This document shows, one piece after another, positions 49,545-62,200 of a stretch of 64,000 bases of DNA. Every line of letters begins with the position of its first letter. The first letter of the stretch is position 1. This DNA comes from Arenicola marina. Lineage: Eukaryota; Annelida; Polychaeta; Arenicolidae. The stretch covers positions 26,141,708 through 26,205,707 of the forward strand of contig OZ025255.1 of assembly GCA_964019135.1 (NCBI GenBank). Direction: 5' to 3'. The notes beneath the pieces were generated by a model. That model did not search any database. It was not told where the DNA came from and saw nothing but the letters and a program-made list of their open reading frames with translations. Position numbers and translations under genes: made by a program.

Positions 49545-49602
49545 GTTGATTTCGTTGTTCAGAATCTACTCGGCTGACGTGTATTCTGAACAACGAATCA
49601 AC
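49545..49602. repeat. Inverted repeat with 17-base loop
   Basis: The left arm gttgatttcgttgttcagaat (49545-49565; one base longer than its partner) pairs with attctgaacaacgaatcaac (49583-49602). Weaker inverted similarity continues outward for about 30 bases on each side. Confidence 0.88.
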
Positions 49603-50129
49603 ACTTTTTCGTGCTTGCTCCTTACCATAACAAAGTCATGACATATTCCTTGCTGGCATGTATTGCTTATTGGATAGGGACAAAACGTGCACGGAAGACC
49701 ACTGAGATCGCAGTCATATGGTATTATTTATTGGGCGCAGTCATATGGTGTTGTGTAACGTTTGCCAATGAAAATCATACATGGTAATAATAAAATACAC
49801 AAAAGTAATGAAAGGTATGTGAAGTAAATTTGTTTTTCAAATCAGCATTTTTATAGATTTATCGACATGTTTATGATATGAGGATAGATATATCGATATG
49901 AGGATATGTTTATGCCCAAATTTCATAACTAGGATTTGATTACTGGTCTGACTACGATTAAGATTAGTCTATCATGAGTCACGAGGGGTTGGGGGGCTAG
50001 AGTAACAACAACGACACGCTCACTGATAATGATTAATGACGGATATGTTTACCAATATAGAATAATGAGTATGTTTACTGATCAGATAAATGTCTCTCAA
50101 TGCGATTGCCTACGAGCGTGTGACAACCT

Positions 50130-50310
50130 ATAACATCAATGAGTAGTATGTCTACTAATAAGATTATTAAGTTGGGGTATGTCTAGTGATAAGATTAAGT
50201 TGGAGTATGTCGTGACAAGATTAAGTTGGGGTATGTCTAGTGAAATGATTGATTGAGGTATCTCCACTGATAAGATTAATCAAGCTTATGCCTACGATTA
50301 TTTTAGCTGG
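50130..50310. repeat. Degenerate tandem repeat near the exon 1 donor
   Basis: Units around gataagattaagttggggta followed by tgtctagt repeat about six times with changes. The run ends about 130 bases from the exon 1 splice donor. Confidence 0.7.
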
Positions 50311-50437
50311 TGCATACTGATAAGATTATGTCAACTGGACAAACATGAGTTAAGGGTATGCAAAATGATCAGGTTAATTATAGGTATATACAATGCTATC
50401 ATACATTTATCGAATTTTCAAAAGAGAGGCCACTGAC

Positions 50438-50770
50438 CATGTCCATGATCTGTATAAGCGTCACTCCGAACTCGACCACCACGCTGGTGCTGGCGTTGTA
50501 CACGGGCCGGACGCTGGGCTCGTAGTGCCGGAAGATCTTGTTCAACAGCCGCTGCTCGTCCGGAACGGGCTTCCCGTTGACCAATCCTGGAATCGCGGTC
50601 GACGTGTCATTTGTGTCATCCGGATTGGGAGGGTTAAGCTGGGACGTGGAGGGGGGTGGGCTAGCGAGGGCAGCTGGGCTGGGGTCCGCGAGGGTTCCAG
50701 GCAAGAGGGCAGGTAACGATAGGAGGATGAGCAAGGGGATGACGTAGGCGTGACGTAGGAGTGACATCAT
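50438..50770 (-). CDS. nAChR subunit, coding exon 1 (signal peptide and N-terminal binding domain)
   Basis: This is the first coding exon of the Cys-loop receptor gene and encodes residues 1-111. The start at 50770 is chosen because a clear signal peptide follows directly (MMSLLRHAYVIPLLILLSLP, likely cut near residue 28). A Pro/Ser/Thr-rich linker follows (about 29-70). Then comes the family's N-terminal helix, RLLNKIFRHYEPSVRPV, and the strand ending FGVTLIQIMDM. Two N-glycosylation sequons are seen, N54-D-T and N92-A-S; the second is near the site usual in nAChRs. The exon ends in ATG followed by donor gtcagt, phase 0. Vertebrate genes usually have an intron between the signal peptide and this helix; here both are in one exon. 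The frame stays open for 259 codons upstream of the chosen start, so a longer N terminus cannot be excluded from sequence alone. Confidence 0.88.
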
Positions 50771-51560
50771 CGTGAGCCAGATGGGTAGTGGGGAGTTTGG
50801 AGGCGGCGTCGAGAGTTGCTTAATCCCTTGTTTAGTGGATTGCGGAGAGGAATGGTATGGCCTCCCAAAGGCATACGGAGTGCCAACTGCGGCTGCCCCG
50901 CCCGTATGTGCGTAACGCCGCAGTGGACGGACCAATAGCGAAAATATGCCGAATGCGCCACCGGGTAACGGAACAGGATTGCGAGCGGGTGAGAGCGGCG
51001 AGCTCCCACTCGTTATTTTTTCCCGTGAATGAATTGCGGGCGATGGTTGCGGGCAAATCGAAGACGACGCCCGGGAGTGTGAGCCAGACACTCCCCGCGA
51101 TAAACGGGCTTCCTTGGTGACGTCCACACGTAAACGTATACCTAAACGTGTCTCCTCCGATAAAGGCGCAACGGTTAAATCAACAACAACGCCCATGTCT
51201 CGAGCCGCACTATCGCCCATAAAGGTCTCGGTGCGGCTTTTCACCTGGGTAGCGCCTCGGGCTTGAGGGTCAACCCGTAGCTGGGGGATGACCAATAGTG
51301 TGTCGCCCGGTGACTGGGGGTCATCCTGTGGCTGGCCAGGGCTGGCCGGGTGGGTAACCATGGCCGTGGCATCCCGTGGCTCGCCGTCAGACGGATCGGG
51401 GGGTACCCGTCCCGTCTCTTGTGGACCGGAAACCGCCAGCCGACCCGCTACACCCTCCGAGAAAGCCCTCGCCAGACGTCCCTCATCCTGAAGTATGTCT
51501 CCGTCCCTCTCCACTGACCACCCCCTGGGGCGAGTCCCGAGAGACATCCTTAATCCGAGC
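50771..51560 (-). promoter_or_regulatory. CpG-rich 5' flank of the nAChR gene, probable 5' UTR or promoter
   Basis: This stretch directly upstream of the start codon is clearly richer in G+C and CpG than its surroundings, as expected of a promoter-proximal region. The minus-strand frame of exon 1 remains open to an ATG at 51547, but the predicted residues are low-complexity and resemble no family I know. No TATA box in the right orientation was found. Transcription start sites cannot be placed from sequence alone. Confidence 0.35.
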
Positions 51561-52879
51561 CACGGGGTGTCAGTCAGTCAGGGCAGCTGGACGCGAGACC
51601 AACTTATTCTTCTGAACGACTCCTCAGTCGGCTCGACCCTCATATTGACGCATGAGAGCAACAGGAGGGAAAGACGTCGAGACTGCGGGCGAGTCCAGAG
51701 CGGAAAAAAATGTGGAGAAGAGAGCCAAATCCGATTTGCTTCTCCGCTGTCGCGGGGTGTGTGTTATAGGGGTGTGTGTTGGGGGTGCTGGTATGGTTTG
51801 TTCGTGAGCCGTCACACCACACAGCCAGTTAACATAGCCACCCCGATGATAGTGCACAGGCCCGGCTCACCCCGTCGCGCATACACCACCAATGGCTGAC
51901 ACTATACTACACACTCAAGCGTCCCCCGATGGACCAAAGGCTTGTCACAACCTCACGGTACACACCCATCCATCGCAGAACTTAATCTGACTCAATAACA
52001 GAATTACGCAACGGGGCGAAGACAAAGAGAACACAAAGAATAGTTGTCAGTTATGAGTTATAAAAACGCGTCCAATGGTCCGAGGTGAAAGCTAAGCTGT
52101 ATCGTCATCGCGTGAATGTCTGAAGACCGGCCAGCGGGGACCCCTGCTCTCTCAGCCCTCATTGGCTGATGATATGGACGCCGAGGCGTTGGAAACGGTT
52201 AGTGATTCCTGCGCTGTCCGTCGCGCGCCTCGCATGTCGGGGGTAGATATGGCTGTGGAAGAGCCTATGGCTACCGCTGCAATAGCTTCAGCTCGGATGG
52301 CCTTACCGGCGAGAACATGATGTCCGCGCAGGGTAAGCCTGGCTGGGCTCGGCTGGGTTGGGCTAGGCTGGGCTGGGCTGGCTGTGCTGAGCTGGGGTTT
52401 GGGCTGGGCTGGGCTGGGCTCTACTGAACCGAGCTGGGTAGGGCAAACCTGGGCTGGTGCTTGCTGTTTGGTGCCGGGCTAATCGTCCGTCCATGCGACA
52501 GATCGCCAGCAAGCCCGGGGGGCGGGGTATTCTACTGATGCCATGTCTCAATAACCCGACCAACCCTGTGACCGCCCACTCACCCATCGTGCGACAGCCC
52601 GCCCACCCGCACACCAGCTATAACAGGAAACCAATGCCGGCCATATGGGGCACTGTCTATCCAACCCTGACTTGGCCCAGGACTTTAAACCGGGCTTTCA
52701 ACCGCAAGCAGCGTGAAAGTGAACACGCGATATCAAAAACAAGACAAGGGTCTCAAAACGTGTATGACCGGCACCATACACCACGCGGACTATGCCTCAA
52801 CGACAGCATAACATATCTAATAAAAACAATGACGTTTCATGGTACCGTATTTTCGTCCCCTACCTTTTTTATCCCTGTT
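51561..52879. other. Upstream region with a (GGGCT)n-like tract
   Basis: The interval holds a degenerate ggctgggct array at about 52336-52420. The rest shows short open frames only. A TATAAAA at 52059 lies on the plus strand, the wrong orientation for the receptor gene. Confidence 0.6.
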
Positions 52880-53070
52880 TGTAATAGAGTTTGTCATTGT
52901 TGCTTTTATCCAATCATGTGGTGCATAAAGCTCTTCCATGTTCATTTTGTGGACAAACAAGAGGGACCGACAAGTCGGACAAACAAAGCAGCGTGTCACT
53001 TTGTTGTCAGTTGCAGAGATGACTACTTCTCACTTGTACCTTGTATCATCAGCTACGATTGTCAATTAAG
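52880..53070 (-). repeat. Dispersed repeat family B, copy 2 (reverse orientation)
   Basis: On the minus strand it reads ttgacaatcgtagctgatga, then ggtacaagtgagaag, then gctgctttgtttgt and catgattggataaaagcaac. This matches the copies at 49297 and 55476. Confidence 0.75.
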
Positions 53071-53469
53071 TACGCAGGATTACGAAACAAGAACTTAAGC
53101 GTGGGCGGGGCTTGTGACGGAGTGTGGAGCGGTCTATTCCGCTGCCCCTGTCCCCTCTACCCCCGCCCAATCCCCTGATCCCTGGTGTTACGCAACTGAC
53201 TCCATAACGGCACATATATATGTGTTGATATCAACCAGTCCCAACTCACCCAGTTGTTTATTCAGTGTCACGTCGCGTGGATGCACGACGGGCGCGAATC
53301 CCGGGTACAACAAAAAGGTGTTTTCAGATACACGCAAAGCAAACCTCTATTCGTCATAAATGTTCCCCATACTAGCCTAGGGCTGATATCACGCACTGAC
53401 ACTCTGCCTCGACGAGTCTCATACCACGGGTAGTAAGTGACCTTGCCTGACATGAATTACGTGAGTCTC

Positions 53470-53700
53470 AAGGCGCATTTCTTCGGTAGCTCGGTATATT
53501 CCTACGGTACCCCGAATACGCACTTTACGCATCGGTATACCGCCCGACACTTCTTTCCCCCGGGTATGGATGCGTGCGCATTCATTCGGTATGCGGATGT
53601 ACCCTGTTCAAAACAGCACGGGACATTCGGGGGAAATGGCGGCTGATTGAAAGGTGATGGTGAGTAGGTTGGTTCTAATGCCCCTATGTGCACCGGATGT
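53470..53700 (+). repeat. Single-copy relative of the 75-bp unit family, copy 2
   Basis: Contains ggtaccccgaatacgcactt and acgcatcggtataccgcccg, the closest match outside the array to the 75-bp unit. Downstream, ttcaaaacagcacggga matches 43262-43500. Confidence 0.7.
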
Positions 53701-55475
53701 ACACGGTGTGTGCATTTCATTGCAATAAGTATATCCCTATCGACACACTCGGCCCAAAGAAATGCGCCCTGTCCCGCCTGTCATGGCTTGCTGTACCTTA
53801 ACTGCTGTACCTTCACTAGTGTACCAAGTGGCATCATGGCATCAACGATGTATTTCGAGGGGGCTTTGACGTATTGCTATCTTCGCATGGTGTAAAGACG
53901 CTGCTAGTTCCATTGATCAATATACCGCAGCCAAAAATAATATGAAATAAAGTAAGGAGAAACTCAATAAGGGAAAGAAATGAAGAGACTGAGGTTTGGT
54001 AAGTGGCCCATCTCTTGTAATTAAGTCGAGTTTTAATTGGAATTAATGGGGAAAATAAAAAGTCCCATTGTGAACATTGAGAGAGTAGCGTCATGTTTGA
54101 GCTATTTTTTGGAAGAGCAAATATGTAGTATTCTCGCCAAAATATAGAATTTAAACCCTAAATATACCAATGTAATATTGCATGAACCACTACTTGTAAT
54201 ATAATTCTTAAAGGACAAATAGCTCAAGGAATCAGAAATACTGGGTCAAGCAATATTGGTGGTCAGCCATCATGGTAAGCATTAAGTTTGCCTCGACACA
54301 GGTCACTGCACAATGCAACATTATTGTCCCCGTAAAATGGATAGTTGTAGAACTGCAGTGGGGACCTCGAAGATCCTTCGGCATCCATCAAGGTTAAATG
54401 TGTCTTTTGTTTGTAAATGAGTTGGTTTTGCGTACCCCTGGTCACCAATGGTTCTCTTTGGTGCTTTCTTTACCGTCCCGATAATGGTCTTAAGTGCTTT
54501 CCACGCAGTGACACCAGAGGGTTGCTATTCAGCAGTCACTTCCGCGTCATTGTTATCGTATTTGTGTCTCGGGGATCTGGCCGCGCATGGCATGCATCAA
54601 AATAAGTGTAGGGGCTGTGAGCGCCCCCCCCCCCCTCTCCCGCCCCACCTTCGCGTGGGACATCCAGGTTCTCCTCACTCAGTATTCAAATTAGCTGAGA
54701 TCGCATTCAAGCAATTAATGACAACCCACCAGAGGGCCGGTGAGCCATGAGGAAGAGTGACAGGAGGCTAAAGTACCGGTAATTTCGATTCCCTGTCATT
54801 AAAACTACGATATTCACGGTACCTTGTTCGGTATACGCGAAATGAAATTCCGGACCATAGCTTGGCCCAGGCCAGGGCCTGCAGAGCCTTGCCAGGATGG
54901 GAGATAGCGAGATCCCCCACATCAGGCCAGACGAGATTTATGCTAAACCAAGCAAGATATCACAGAGAATATTGCCACCCTAATCACCGGCATGGGATGA
55001 AATAAACAAACCGCTGAAGCGGGTAACGCATGATTTCAACTTCGATAAACCCAAAAGCATCGTAGTATTCTGTTAATGAACAGTCGACATCGATAACATA
55101 GCAGACAGAGTAGCGTGGTTATCAGGGAAATGTATCCTTCGCGTTATCTTACATGAATTTTATAGGCTGATATCGTCCATTACTGGTCTGTAGAGGCCCA
55201 TGGTAATGATGAAGGAGTGACGGTGCCCAGAGTGTTCGCCCCCCCCCCCCCACTCACACCCCTCCTCGTCACTTTGTCCCTTTGTGAGCCTAATGCCAGA
55301 GTTGTTGTGCAGGGGAACTCTATTTACGTGTGAACCCCACTCTCAAGTCGTGGACCCCCCCCCCCGACCCGACCACGCCCCCCTAATCGTATGCTTTGAT
55401 ATTGGAAGCTTACAACGAGACAATCTTATAGGCAGATCCATATTACGACACGTAGCCCCGACAACGCTAGTCCTT
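53701..55475. other. No recognised gene
   Basis: Mixed sequence with poly-C runs near 54623-54636, 55239-55251 and 55356-55365. Short open frames resemble nothing known to me. Confidence 0.5.
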
Positions 55476-55692
55476 TTTTCAATCGTGAGTATGATATTTA
55501 CAATCATAGCTGATGGTAGGTACAAGTGAGAAGTACTCATCTGTGAAATTGACAAGAAAGTGACATGCTGCTTTGTTTGTTCGACTTGTATGGCCGTAAT
55601 AACGCACGTGGAAGACCTTTTTTCACCACATGATTGGACGAAAGCAACAGTGACGTCAGTGAATGATTGACTCTCTGGATCGGTCTATTATC
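55476..55692 (+). repeat. Dispersed repeat family B, copy 3
   Basis: Ordered matches to 49297-49500 include acaatcatagctgatg, aggtacaagtgag, ataacgcacgt and gtgacgtcagt. Confidence 0.75.
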
Positions 55693-58564
55693 CGTCCCCA
55701 AAGAAGTGCTATGTATTCCTCTGGTGCGAGCTGCATTGATAGAAAAACTGGTGACGGAATAACTTGTCGTTCCACAGATGATAACTCGTCATTCTACTGA
55801 GAGTAACTGGCAATTCCGTAGTGTAGTAGGGATGAATTTACGTCAGACAAGAGCCTCACAACTCGTCATTCCGGGCTTCAAGTAGCTGTCTCCTTTCGGA
55901 CCTCCACCCATTCTCAGCCCAGCTTGGCTCGAATTGCTTGGACTTTCCTTTCTTATGAAAACATGTGATACATAGTTTATGTGACAATAATTTATCACAT
56001 CAGAGGATGAAGCATCGACGCATCTCTTTCTCTCCCATAAATAGTCACAAGCGGAGCCGAAGAAAACATGATTTTATCACGTGATTTTGCATGCCGTCCC
56101 CTGTCATGCACCGCGTGTCTTGGCCCTCATCTCATCTCTCACTTCCGGCCACATTTTACGTATCGGTGACGTAAATTACGTCAGTCGTCGGTATTTACGA
56201 ATATCCGATTATATCATCACGCCTAACGCCAATGTCTCCAGGTGGCGCTCTCAACCGGACACGTGTTCCTTTTCACCGATGGCCACGTGCGACGTTCCTG
56301 AGCCTGCTGAATGATCTTATTCACATCTACCCTCGCCTTCAACAAAGGCGGACATGGGGATTGGTTTACAGCAATCAAACACACGAGAGGGACATCCACA
56401 TCAAAGGCAGAATGGAAAGTTCAAAGCGGATGTGTTCGTTGATTCGGGCAGAATTCGGTTCTGTCGTTGCCAAATAACATTCCGCTGGGTTTTTACAAGG
56501 GAGGCGTCACGATGACGGGGGGGGGGGGGTATTGACGGAGTAAGGGTGGGGTCGAGTGAGGATGTATGGCGTGGGGTGGGGGGTGGAGAGGAGGGGGTGT
56601 CGTTATCATTAACGGTGTCTTGCAGGAGGATTCGGATACAAATAAAGTGACAAGGAGGCGTAAGCAGTGATGGATGGAGAGCATATAAATATGTGATTGC
56701 ATAAACAAGAAGACTGTGCACGAGTCGTCATTTCGCTTTGACATGGCCTGATTCTCCATAGGTTTAAAAGGATTTGGCATCGAGGATTAAAACAAACAAT
56801 ATGACAATAATACTATTAAATTTGTGATAATAACCGTTAATATTAAAATTCATTAAACCGAATTGTGGTGGCAGTTACATGTACCGGAAACGACAAAACT
56901 CCACTCGTACGATTCTGCGTGGCAACCATATATATATATATATATACTATCAACTTGTTCCAGCCGGACAGTTAACTTATTTCACGCGACATATATCCCG
57001 TGGTTGAGTCTTATTTTGCGGTACGTGATACTGGTAAACGCGCCAGATGTAGACCTAGGGTTACTCAGATCTTTAATCAGCCATGTGTATGCTAGATTAG
57101 CATGAGGGTAGTATAGATCATTTATCTCCGTGGTTTTTAATGAGGTTGCAATCACACCAATGTGTCGTTAAGATGAAAGATTCTTCTTCTTTTTCTGTTC
57201 ATTTTCATATACATCTACCTATTTCCTTCCTCCGTTACGTTCCACTAATATTTGCCGTTGTTTTATAACGGGTCATACCTAACTATGGCAGAATTGCCAC
57301 ATATGTAATCTATATATGTAAATACATATATAAATGTGTACCACTCGTTAAACGGCAGCCTGGTCATGCGATCAAGGTGGGTTTTCCGTGCTCGTTTTAC
57401 TAAACACTATTGGGCGTTTTGAAGCGCTTATTTGGTTCATAATTTTCATGTAATAGCTAATTTAACGGGGCATGTGTTTAACTTGTGTTAGCATGGCATA
57501 TATTATTTATAGCCAGCCAGTTGCAATTTATCTCTTCGTTTGTTTTGATTAATACTTCTACCTCTGCTACCTTTTGTGCGCTCCTCAGCCTGTGGTCATT
57601 TTTCTAACTGGTTCTGGTGGTACTACTGTTAGCCCCAACCTGGCCTCTGCAATTTCAGTTTTTGTCACTATTTTAATTTTGCTAGTTTGGGACCTTCATC
57701 TCTATTACACAGGCGATTAAAACTGCACTGTCGATAGTATCATCCGTTACTGTGAACGTCATACTATAACCGCTTGCAATACGATGCTCGTCACTCGTAG
57801 AACCATCCATTGGCGGCGTAAGACCGGGGCAACATGTTTAGTCCCACGGTAGGGTCAGAGCGCCACGTCATTACATCAACCGGTGACGTCTCCATATATT
57901 GCTCTAGGTGAGTGATAAAAAAGCAATTTAGCCATCTAAGCTCTGCTAGCCCGAATATATACTGGTGCGACGACCAATGCCCACATCGCAGATCTCACCA
58001 CTTGTTGCCGAAAATGTGAATGGACCAATTGGATTTCGCGGGTGCACCCTGTCGTCTGGAAACAGCAGCGGCGGCTGACAACTGACGTCTAGCTAACGCC
58101 AACCTTCGTTTCGTGTGACCGGACAGGCGAGCAATACAGACAATATAGATGTCACATGGGGCGACCGCCAGGGGGCGTTGATGTCGCAAGATTGGGATCT
58201 CCAGAGACAACCGATAAATCTGACAGCGCCCCCTATTTAGAGAGTACTTGGGAGGGGCTTGAGCGCTGTCCCCGCTGCAAGACGACGCAGCAGTAACATA
58301 AGCAAACTGGGGGAAAAATAACTTGCACGGATAATTTTGTGAGGACTTCTGAAGCCAGCAACGCTTACAACCAATTTCCTGTGTCTGTTGTCTTTTTATG
58401 AAGAAAATGGCAGTGACATAAATTGCCCAAAAAATGCAAAATTCCCTTTAAGCTAAAGATTCTGAGCTTTGATAAACTGAAAGTATGGGTTTGAAGTCAA
58501 CTAGAACTGTTCAACTCATACGTATATTTTTGGAAAATAATTAACCGGTTAAGAAACTGTTCGT
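55693..58564. other. No recognised gene
   Basis: Contains a G run and G-rich sequence at about 56516-56600 and a (TA)n run at 56930-56946. A CTCF-like motif is described separately. No coding exon was recognised. Confidence 0.5.
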
Positions 58565-59290
58565 GTCTGATTCAAGTCTTTATCTGGCTGTAGTGTCTAG
58601 TCACATATTTATAGCGAGCGCAAGCGAGCTCTTAAGGTAACATGCATGTGTAATCAAAGTCTATCTGAAGCATAGGCTTGGGACTTTCATTTCATGCAAC
58701 AGTGCCCATGAGACGTTTCTGAGTAAGGAGCAAATTTCCGCGACACCACAAGATTATCCCCTAAACACTGGTCGAACTGTGTTATGTCAAGTCTTTAATA
58801 ATTAAGTTATCTACCTTAAAAAGGTAACTGATAAATTAATGAAACGCTGATACTTCATTTAGGCTTTAAATTACAATAAATTTATGAGTTAAACGATCCG
58901 AGCCGCGCTAAATATTGCTTGCCACACTCCCGGCAGAGGGCGCTCGGGCTGTGTTCTACTAGTCAGACTGGTGCCCGACCTGCAACTGACTGTTTCCGCT
59001 TTCACTGACTGGTTCACGTTCACATGCACAGTCGCCCCCGTAAACGGAACGCCACCTACCGGCATCGTAAACTATGAGCGTTTCCTTTTAACAAAATGGC
59101 TTGTCGTCTGCTAGCTTTGTTCACCTGCTCACTTAAAGTTGCATGTAGAGCTCTTTGCCGCCAAAACTAAAGAGGTCAAAATACAAATAAGAATCAGTCC
59201 TTGAATCATTCAAGATTGGTTTTGTCTATACTCCACCCATGCCAGACTGCCAAATAGTGTCTCTTAGCCTTGCCCGGGATATCAATTTAC
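58565..59290. repeat. Unclassified dispersed repeat, copy 2
   Basis: Same family and orientation as 20-870. Shared blocks include gcaagcgagctctta near 58620, ttaagttatctac near 58802, taaacgat near 58890, tgactgtttccgct near 58987 and gccgccaaaa near 59157. Confidence 0.6.
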
Positions 59291-62200
59291 CACAAATTTT
59301 CATTTTAGTGGTAAACGTCATCAGTTTGTGTGCTTCGCGATGCTTTGTTAAAAGTAGCAGTGCCGCGACAGAGTGCTGTGGTGTCGCGGGATAGACACGT
59401 TTGCCACACCACAGCCGAAACGGCGAGGTTTATCAGGTTTCTGAATTTATGGAATGGAACAAATTTTGATATAAATTTCGCCTGGATTTAGTTTTGGCGG
59501 GGAAGAACTCGACATACAACTTTAAACTGCTTGAAATCGCCATTTCGCAAAGAAAATTAACAGACCAGAAACTGATAATGTGATGAAACAACGATCACAG
59601 ATAAGTGTTACTTAATTCATTGTGCAAAACTGCGTGTAATTCTACGCCATTCGCCAGTTTGTTGACCTGCTTTCGCACTCTGCCTCTGGCAGATGTCTGT
59701 CTGTCCGTCTGACAGCTGAGCCTGAGCTGTTGAACTGGCTGCACTGCCACCCGTCGCCGTCGCTGTGGTCAGTGTGACTCATTTTAACTGGCTAGGGCTG
59801 TCACTGTGTCAAACACACACCGTCACTGTGTCAGACACACACACAGTCACGGCGTCAGTGTCACTGACAGTTGACCCTGGCAATTTTACTGGCACCTAAC
59901 ATTAGGCTAGTCTAGCTGCATGACTAGAATTTACAATTTCAGGCTGACCCGGCTTGGATCCAGGGATGTGTAGGTGGGGGGGGATCATCCACTTCCCTTG
60001 AAGTTATGCCCTGGCAGCAATTTAACCATAAAAAGGTGCACACAAAAATTGCCAGGTTTATCATGTTTATATCTAAGATGGCATCTAAAGACTAATTTGC
60101 AAATGAAAAAGGACAAAAGAAATGTGGGGTGGTGGCTGCAGGGAGACGTGCCCCACGACCCAAGGCCTCTTCGATCTCTCTGGACCGGCCATTACTCAGA
60201 ATCAGATAGAAAATATTAACAATAATTTTGTTCGCAAAATCCAAGGCTAAAATTTATGGGTTTTTTGTTTCTAATTTCTTCAGCGCTGGTGAAGATAAAT
60301 GAATAACATTGGGATAATTATATATTATGCATAGAGTGACACAAAAATAATGCTTTTGGCAATTGATATGCCAAACACCATTTCCATAAACAATTGTCAA
60401 TTATCAATAGACTGATTACACAAGCGGTAAGAGGCTGGTAAAGGTAGTTTGCTTGGAATCTTGCACAAAACAAATTTGTTCCCAATAAATTACTTATGAC
60501 TGAAAATGAGCCTTTTTGCATGCCATTAGAATCAATCAGTACTTTAAGTTAGAGGGAGTTTATTTTAATATATATATTTACAATATTCATTAGGCTTATT
60601 ATAAGTCATGCATAGGTATTAAAACATTATATGTGTTATATATTAAGCATTTATATGTATGAAATCCATAGTTATACACTTAATAACTGCATGTCATTTA
60701 TCCACTTGTTGTCTGTTAATTTAGCCTAGTTTTATAAGAGAAATTATAAGTGTTTGCCAAAAATAAGACCGACAGAGTAAAATTGCTCAAGTGATACTGT
60801 TAGCTTAGAGTTGTTTATTTTGTGCCTGTTTTTTTTATTTCCGTTCCCATGTGGAAATACCAATGAAGCTCGGCCAATTACCATGGTTTTATTTCTTATT
60901 ACTCAATCTAATTGGCTTCCAGCATATCATGTAAGTTGCAGAGGTGCTAATTATATTCAGGGTTTGGAATTCTTTTAGTCTGAGATTTAGTCAAACTACT
61001 AGCTGCTAACCACGTATATTAGAAGTGATTTTGATTTATCCAGCAATGTGGAAATATGGCTATATGGTCAATTGCTTTATGAACTGCACACTAGCATGAA
61101 ACTGTATTACCAGCTTAATTCACCATATAAACTTGTTTCTTCAAAACCTTACGTTGCATAACGGGATCATCCTTTTATAATTTCCATGTTTCATAGATAT
61201 ATATTTTATCTGACTTGGCATCAAGATTAACAATAATTGTCTATATAATATATTCACATTTTATAATTTCCAATTGTTTGACACAAAAACACTGTTTAAA
61301 TTTTGTCAAAGTGGCTATTTTAGCCGGACTCAAATTTGACACATATCTGGTAATCAGGGCCACATACCTATGTAGTTAAGTGGTGCTTTATGGAACATTC
61401 AGGTCTTGTCATACGGTATCTATGTGACTCAATTTTCTTTGTTTGCAAAGTCATGCCCCCAACTCATAGGGTAATACTTCTACCATGCAAAGGATATGTC
61501 ATATCCTAGAAATATGTGAGATATCTATTCTCCATGACAATACAGACATTTAACTTTTCTCTTACTTTTAAGGTTTCATCGTTCTAGTCTAATTTAGTCT
61601 AATTTGGTTCAAGTTGAATATTATCTTGATGGTTCAATTATGGGGCATTATAATGTAACCATTTAGCGAAAATACAATTATGAATTCCATATTGTTAACA
61701 TATGAAGTATATCACACAATCTGCTATTGACTATTTGTAGTTATTGCATACCAGTTTTGTTTTAATAATGATCATAGGAGCATACTCAGTATTTCATCAC
61801 TTAACTATCACTTCAATCTGTGTTGTTATTGAATTCAACATCCAGGCCTATATTTTCATTTGCTTTGACATGCAGTTTCTGTATATCCACCTCATTACAG
61901 ATTTAAACACCCATAGTTTTCATTACTTTTCCGAGTAGCTATGCATTAGTTATGCATTATGAATCCACCTATATTAGCGATCATTATAGACTAGATGAGA
62001 TGCACTAGAAATCGGCAACACTTCCCATATTCTTTCTAGATATATCCAGGTAATTCAGACAATCAGTAGGCCTACTTTAGTCTAGAAATAGTAGAACGTT
62101 TTCGATCCAAAGGTAGTTGCGTTCGCCCTTTAAGGTTTTACTTATATGACATATTATAGGCCTAAATATATATATAACAAAATAATGTAGGCTTTACTGG

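Larger units (their letters stand above)
28377..50437 (-). other. Intron 1 of the nAChR gene (22 kb)
   Basis: This intron of 22,061 bases lies between the signal-peptide exon and the 45-bp exon. Its repeats are listed separately. Stretches where I found nothing supportable are 28377-30420, 30577-34105, 36091-37778, 38541-39057, 39121-40235, 40456-41574, 43769-45015, 45161-49157 (apart from CTCF-like motifs and a TA run) and 49603-50129. Several of these hold long poly-C or poly-G runs, for example 30594-30607, 33065-33078 and 33731-33742. Confidence 0.8.

Noticed and set aside
50399-51547. A separate 382-residue protein
   Set aside because: Its C-terminal part is receptor exon 1, and the last 12 codons read through the splice donor into the intron. 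The upstream part has no recognisable domain.
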